Positions 33,701-64,000 of a DNA stretch of 64,000 bases are shown in pieces. The notes below the pieces were generated by a model that saw only the letters and a list, made by a program, of their open reading frames with translations, made no database searches and was not told the origin of the DNA. Origin of the DNA: Delphinus delphis (Eukaryota; Chordata; Mammalia; Artiodactyla; Delphinidae); NCBI RefSeq assembly GCF_949987515.2, contig NC_082689.1, forward strand, positions 6,439,501 to 6,503,500, given 5' to 3'. Every line of letters begins with the position of its first letter. The stretch's first letter is position 1. The position numbers and the translations under genes were made by a program.

Positions 33701-35820
33701 TGGTTCAGAAACATCTGCTGAGGTCTGATGGATGGATGGGGTGGGCCACCGCAGGCTGCTTTTCCCCTCACGATTTTCCTCTTCAGGAGAATAAAGGCCC
33801 GTCCAGTCCACGCACGCATGGGATGGGGGTCGGGAAGGGCAGTGGGACGTTTGTCTCCAATATCCAGCTCCAGCTCGGCCAACGGCCCGACTTCGCAGCC
33901 TTTTTCTTTTGAGACGGAGACCATGGGCAGAGGCCGTCTCCATGACAACCACACAGTTCAGTCCCCCCCATGGACCAAGAAGGGGAAGGGGCGGCGGGAG
34001 GGAGACACACTTCCCCAGTTCTGTCCGGAACCAAGGTGGCTTTGGAGGACCCTGCCTTCAGCAAGGAAGCCATGTACGTCAGTCTGGGCCTGAGGCTCCA
34101 TCACCACATGGGGCTGTGGACAAAAGACACCATGTTGGCCCCAAGACAGATCCTGAGGCCACAGGAGACCCCGTAATCTCAGAAACTGCTATGCATGTCT
34201 GAGGGTTGGTGACATAGGAGGCTAGCTCCAAGTCACAGAAGCTGGAGACCCTTGGGCTACAGATGGGTGCCTAACCATGGGATCCAAATCTGGCCCTGCT
34301 GGCAAGAACCAGAACCACGGGGGGCATTCTTCTGCTTGCATTCGCTCAGAATGTTCTAGTCATCTGCTTAGCGAAGTCAGTTCACGTAACTCTGAGAATC
34401 AAATCCCCATAGAGATGCATCTGCATGAAGGAAGGAATTGGATTTTTTTTCACTCTCAGTAGAATGACAAAGGCAACTCATGACAGTTCCTCCTGGTTAA
34501 TTCATTGACCCACTCATTTAAGCCAAGCTGCAGGGCTATCAGCAGTGATGCACACGTGCACAGGACACTCTTAGTACCATGTACAAGACAGAGGACCTTC
34601 CATGAGAGGTACATCCAAGACGTGTGCTCTTTTCATGAGCTACACCTGAAACAGTGAACTGGCTACACAAGAATCATGGGGAGTCACCGTGCAAAAACAC
34701 CCCCCAGATGAGCTGAGCTGGAAACACTGGGCAGTTCCCTCTCCCATACAAGTGAATTCCGAGTATTGTTCAAGTTCTCTGTCATCGGCGTCAATGGGAG
34801 AATTGCTTTCACTCGTGATACGGATGTGCACATGGCCTATTTCTTACACTAACAAAAACACCGTCAATGGAAATGTGAATATAGGGACAAGCACGATTAA
34901 GGGGGTCAGCCAACAGTTATGCTAAGTTTTGTCTTCTGGGAGGTTTTCAATTTCATTTACTGATTTTATTCAAATTCACCACTTGAATTGAAGGTAAGAG
35001 GTTAGGACAGTGGTCACTCTCTGCACAATATGTTCAGTGCCATATACTTTGTTTTTTCCAGTCACCGTGGAGATAACACAAGCCTTTTCTTGGTGGCTTC
35101 AGAAAAGGCAGCTCTTCTAGTTGCCATGGTGAAACAAACGTGAAATTCTCTCACCAACAGAGAAAACTTGAAAATCCCTTTCGTTGACACCATTTGTCAT
35201 TGATTTTATCCCATCTACTTTCAGCAACCGAAACCATGAACTGATCAATCCTGTTACTGAATAAGATTCCCTGTTAGACCATTAACGAGGTCTAAGTAAA
35301 AAGACACCTTTTATTTGTGCTCATTCCCTGAAAACATCATGAATATTGTGAGTAGTCATTTTAACTACTGCCCAGACAAAACGGAAAAAGCTTCTTTGGT
35401 TCATGCTTTTGTAGTTTTTCTAATTAGATAATCATTTAACAGCTTCCTTCTAAGATTTTCTTCTTTAGCCACTGAGTACATTCTATTCAAAGTGGAAAAA
35501 ACTAATCATGGACATTTAAATGACTTTACGTACTTCCAAGCGCATCTCTTTTGGGCAAAGATAACACCACTTCCAGACAAAGCTGGGACTACAAGTGTTC
35601 AATAATACAATCTTTCCAATTCTATACCAATGCCTTCACCATCTATAATACTGAAATAAGTATATTGGTTTCTTCCTAAGCTAAGGATTAGATATAATAT
35701 TTTATCTTAAAGAGTTCTAGGTTCATGTATCTCGTATCTTACATCAAGTTAATAATTCCTATTTGCTAAACATTTATGAAAAAGCCTTGTAAACAGTTTG
35801 ATAATCAATACATATTCCTG
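30749..35820. other. Intergenic region, mainly unique-looking
   Basis: No gene seen. Pieces of L2-like sequence are near 31200-31350 and 33210-33560, and a MIR core lies at 32365-32470. An ancient repeat piece like that at 10360 lies at 32730-32950. Several overlapping open frames at 33630-34100 on both strands come from G+C-rich sequence and show no domain. Confidence 0.55.
32365..32470 (-). repeat. MIR fragment
   Basis: Contains the inverted MIR core: ttttacagatgagtaaattg, aggcacagagag, and caaagtcacacagccagcaa. Confidence 0.85.
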
Positions 35821-36245
35821 GGAATCTAGCCATGGGAAATCTTCCCAACTGTGGAAAAAGATCCTGGCACAGAGATGCTCATCCAACTGGCCAACGAGAA
35901 ACCACCTTCAGTGACCAACACAGTGGAAATCATTAGGGACTGAGCAACATGCAACTGTTAATGTAAAGTTTAAGAAGACCGTGAGTATAAAGAAAACATC
36001 TTCGATAAAATACTAACTGAAAAAGTGTATATAAAATTGTATACGTGGTATGATAACATTATGTAAAATTTTAAAAGAGAAATAAAACATGCATAGACAA
36101 AAAACAGACTTGGAAAAACATCCTAACTTGTTAGCAGTGATTATCTTTAGGTAGTGAGACTATATTTTCTACTTTTCCATGTAGTCTGTGTTTTCTATAA
36201 TACCCATGAATTTTCTATACTATCCACAAATTATTTTTAATAGGA
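35820..36245 (+). repeat. Old L1 3' fragment (L1M-like)
   Basis: Shows late-ORF2/3' UTR style phrases: gggaatctagccatgggaaa, ttagcagtgattatctttag and acttttccatgtagtctgtg. Highly decayed. Confidence 0.55.
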
Positions 36246-37773
36246 AAATAATAACTAGGAGGAGAAAGAGGAACACCCAGTGAAAACAAAATCAGATGCA
36301 CCTCTGAGGATTTCATTTTTAGGTGCCTTTTCACATGGTTAGGAAGGGGATATTTCCTTCAAGTGGAGCTCCTGGTGAGTGTGAGACAGGAAGATGCTGT
36401 TTTATCACCTGCTTTAATGAATAAAAGCATAATGAGAAATGAAAATAGTTTCTCCTGATGAAAGGAGAGCCCTCTTGCTGCAGCACGTTTTTAGAACCTG
36501 ACCTGACTGGGGAGACTTTTAACAATACGCCAGCTAATTAGTCACACTATACAAAAAAAAAAAAAAAAAAAAAAGGAAATAATGGAGAATCAATCGCAAA
36601 TAAACAAAATAACAATACAGGAGGGAAATCATGACCAGGTTCCAGCTCCTAGGAGAGAGATTCTCTAATATGCATGGGTCAAAGGAGGAAGAGAGCAGGA
36701 AACAGGAAGACACAGTACAGTTTAAACTATCACCAGCAGGCTCTGGCCACTGAGACTCAGAAAGCAATAGCGCGGCCTTCAGCGGAAGCAAGCTGTAGGA
36801 GGTGCTCTTCCTTTACATCCATCTTTCGTGTGAAATCAGTAACACATTTTATCCTCAGACTGAGCACACTGGGGTGATTAAAACCATCGCTGTGCACCCA
36901 GGGGCCTGAACAATTCTCATTTAGACGAGAACAAAACTACTTGAATCTTTTCCATTTAGATGTCTGATACCACCTGTGAAAACAAAGGAAGAGCCCTGTG
37001 TTAAGAGTGATTTCCCACTTTCATTCTCAGGATACGACGTGCTTCAAAATACATTGGTGATATACGGGTAACGGGTCCAAACGTACTACCAAAAATTGAG
37101 ATTGCCTTTTGGTATTGAAGTAATTCCAAGACAATTTTTTTCTCTTAAAGATGTGAGTTCTGACCAGTTTGCCAGTATGAACGGAATGACTCTGGCTGAA
37201 TGGTTAAGACTCACCTCAAAGACCCAGAAAGTTTCCAAGTGCTTTACTTGCTGAACGATTGCTGATAAGTAAAGGGTGAGTTGATAAGAAAGTTAAGAAC
37301 TACAATAATTTATCTAAATGAACTAGAATTTAACTGCAGCAAATACAAGAATCAATGGATTATTATGTAGGGATCGAACAATTTCCAGTGCCCTCAGGGA
37401 AGTACTCCCCCACCCCCATCCCACCCCCATTCTCAGGGAAGGTATAAGGGTATGAGAAAACAAATAGCTTTCTCTCACCCTGGTTCTTACTTCCTTTCAA
37501 ATTTAGTGTGGGAGAAAAGAAAATATATACACAAACGTCCCATCCCAAGTTACTGGATCAAAGGCTGACTTGAGATGGAAAACCCAGATGGGCAAATTGG
37601 CAAAGACCTGTCCCCAGATGTCCACTCCTGTCCTACTTCCACTGGTGCCAGCTCACACCCACTTAAGCTGGCATTCTCTTTCTTTGCCTCCACCCCCAGG
37701 AAAGATACACTCACCCTTCTAGAGAAAGAAGTATCAGAGAGACACTACAAGAATAATATTTCAGCAACATGTA
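36246..37773. other. Intergenic unique-looking stretch
   Basis: Contains an A run at 36551-36574 and otherwise nothing I recognise. Confidence 0.5.
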
Positions 37774-38007
37774 CCAGTGGGGAGAGGTAAGGGGAGAGGG
37801 CAACATAGGGATAAGGGATTAAAGGTACAAACTATTAGGTAGAAAATAAGCTACAAGGATATATTGTACAACACAGGGAATATAGCCAATATTTTATAAT
37901 AACTATAAATAGAGTATAACCTTTAAAAATTGCAAATCACCATACTGTACACCTATATTATATCATATCGTACAGCAACTATACTTCAATTTAAAAAATC
38001 AAAAAAT
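37774..38007 (+). mobile_element. 5'-truncated L1 3' end with target duplication
   Basis: Matches an L1 tail (gtacaacacagggaatatag ccaatatttt; catactgtacacctatatta; A-rich end). Duplication atatttcagcaacatgta (37756-37773) versus atattttagcagcatgta (38008-38025), two mismatches, indicates an older insertion. Confidence 0.87.
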
Positions 38008-39165
38008 ATATTTTAGCAGCATGTAGGTGGTTGCCTATAAAATTACATTTTCAGTGAACCTCTTAAGGATATGCCAAACAGATGACATCAAAAAAAGAAA
38101 ATGGATCTTATATCCAGAAGTAAAAAGTATACCAACAAATTGGACATGCCAAATGCATTGTTTCTAAAGGTGCCCACTTGCACATGAAGTAACGTCCTTC
38201 TCCCGATTCATCTTCATTCACCAATTAATGAACTCTCCATATAGTAATAACAATTTAAGTTTAAGCAAAGAGTAAGTTGCTAAGAAACCAGTCTGTCTGC
38301 TTATTTTCCTCCTAGTCAACACTTTTGGAAAAAGAAGGAGAGATGAGGAGATTAGAGCTTTAAGAGATGGATGCGTAGAGCTCATTTTGAAACTTTTCTA
38401 ATTATTACACCTCTAAGGGTTTTAAAAATCATTTTAAATTGTTTTGTCTCTTCCTAGTTGTTTTTTCTATATTTCAGTTCATTAAGCAAACAAAATAAAT
38501 GCTTCAAAACTCGAATTATAATTTAAAGTATACTATTGTGTTCATGAAACACCGTGATGGAAGAGTTGAAATACATTCTTCCTACATATACAAGGTTTGT
38601 TTTCTTCAGCAGCCTGGGAGACTATACCTGCCTTCCCAGAAAATAAATATGCAAATAAATATGCAAATGCAATATGCATCACCCTTGCTCTTACAAAGTC
38701 TTCCAGGATAGAGGGCTTGTAACATGATCTATAATTGTCAGAACTCAAGGAAAAGTATTGAGCTACCAGATATACTGAAAGGACCCTATCACAGTTACCC
38801 CTATAACACAGTCACCCTGTGAATAGAAATTCTGCAGTGTGAGGATTTATGCAAAGGCAAAAAGCAGCGTTTGAGCCTCATCAGGGTCTGAGCACAGTAC
38901 TCTCAGCACTCAGAAGGCAGTCAGTAAACACAAAGGGAAGGGTCGAAACGAGGGAGGCTTAATTGTTTCCATTCCTTACCATTCACTTTCTCAAAAAATT
39001 CTAATCAAATGGATCGCTCACTGCTGTCTTCTCCTAGCTTTACAAGTCACTAACAACATTTTGTTTCAGCATTTGGACAGGTAATGGGAAAACATAATTA
39101 AAGCAAATGGTAAGATCATGGAGCAAAGCCTTGGCCTCAATTTTGTCTGTTAACTGTATTACATT

Positions 39166-39171
39166 TTTATT
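39166..39171 (-). terminator. Possible TRPM8 polyadenylation signal
   Basis: AATAAA on the minus strand about 630 bp past the TRPM8 stop codon, followed by A/T-rich sequence. Not proven; the human 3' UTR is longer, and other signals further left may be used. Confidence 0.3.
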
Positions 39172-39289
39172 GTGCAAATGAGCTATTGCTAAAAACCGTG
39201 AAAGCCTTACTAAAACATTTCTGGTAGTAAAATGTGATCAACATGCATTTGACGATAGCAAATATTTAAAACAAACTAACCAAAGAACC

Positions 39290-39660
39290 CATTCATCTGT
39301 ACATTCCTTATAGCAGTAAACATAAATGATGTATCAGGAGAATGAGGTACATGTCTGAGGCGTGGATCTGTAAAGATACCCATGATCTAGAGTTAAGTAA
39401 GAAAAAAAATAATACCAAGTCTTAGAATAGTGTGACCTTGATCCAATCAATGCCAAAATAGCTGCTGTATAGTTTGGAAGTTTGTTTTTTGTTTTGTTTT
39501 TTTTTAAAGACCCAAAAGGATACTGTAACCTACTGCCAGCAGTGTTAACCTCAGGCCGGGGAGCAGACAGGGAAAGTAATGTGAGGGCGGCTTCTACCTG
39601 TTCTTTTCTATATACCTATACTGTTCGAATTTTTTACACCATGCCTTATTTTCAAATCTG
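39290..39660 (+). repeat. Old L1/HAL1-like fragment
   Basis: Contains attcatctgtacattcctta tagcagtaaac and agtgtgaccttgatccaatc, with a T-rich run at 39484-39507. Decayed LINE-type sequence lying in the probable TRPM8 3' UTR or just past it. Confidence 0.4.
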
Positions 39661-39801
39661 ATCATATGTGAAAGTGAGAAAAGATCATGATTTTTGAATT
39701 AGTCTTAAAATACGTAAATTTTCAGAGCAAAAAAAAAAAAAGCCATTAAAATTACTTACCTTGCTAGAATTAGACTTTTCTCCATTAGAGTCCATGCAAT
39801 T

Positions 39802-64000
<24,199 letters not shown>

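Noticed and set aside
33630..34100. Overlapping open frames on both strands (70-121 codons)
   Set aside because: G+C-rich sequence with few stops on every frame, without any recognisable domain or splice structure.

Overview
This is mammalian nuclear DNA, almost certainly from a whale or dolphin. Six young copies of the tRNA-derived CHR SINE (starting ggcttccctggtggcgcag, ending in an A-rich tail) sit here with intact target-site duplications, and this SINE is typical of cetaceans. The L1 copies, a mariner hairpin MITE of the kind found in cetartiodactyls, and ancient MIR, L2, MER and MLT1-like repeats fit the same picture. There are no operons, CRISPR arrays or prokaryotic features. Genes are split into short exons, so the long open frames are nearly all chance or repeat-derived. 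Exons were found by reading the minus strand for conserved protein segments bounded by AG and GT splice sites. Layout: two genes lie in tandem on the minus strand, so transcription runs right to left. The right half holds the last four coding exons of TRPM8, the cold and menthol receptor channel, at 54354-54544, 45366-45465, 44256-44289 and 39802-39852. They encode the end of S6, the TRP helix and the C-terminal coiled coil with no length change relative to the human protein; earlier exons lie beyond the right edge. After about 23.5 kb of gene-free, repeat-rich DNA comes SPP2 (secreted phosphoprotein 24, a cystatin-like BMP-binding protein made in liver), with six coding exons between 16296 and about 674. 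The last SPP2 exon or exons lie off the left edge. The order TRPM8 then SPP2 on one strand matches human 2q37, which supports both calls. The intergenic part holds a nearly full-length but dead L1 (19539-25340) with matching target duplications, a 199-nt uninterrupted alternating purine-pyrimidine tract, and assorted old repeats. The introns hold the other SINEs, L1 tails (one with a 5' inversion), microsatellites and a perfect 43-bp triplication. Most interesting observations: (1) a roughly 194-bp sequence present twice in inverted orientation 1 kb apart, one copy flanked by 14-bp direct repeats and the other split by a SINE, so the duplication can be ordered in time; (2) the splice donor of SPP2 exon 6 appears to read CT instead of GT, which could truncate the protein; (3) a 58-bp near-identical direct duplication 1.9 kb apart next to a TRPM8 exon; (4) a long UG repeat in the SPP2 transcript just after the exon 5 donor. 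I found no wholly new gene system; the novelty here is in local DNA rearrangement and possible gene decay.
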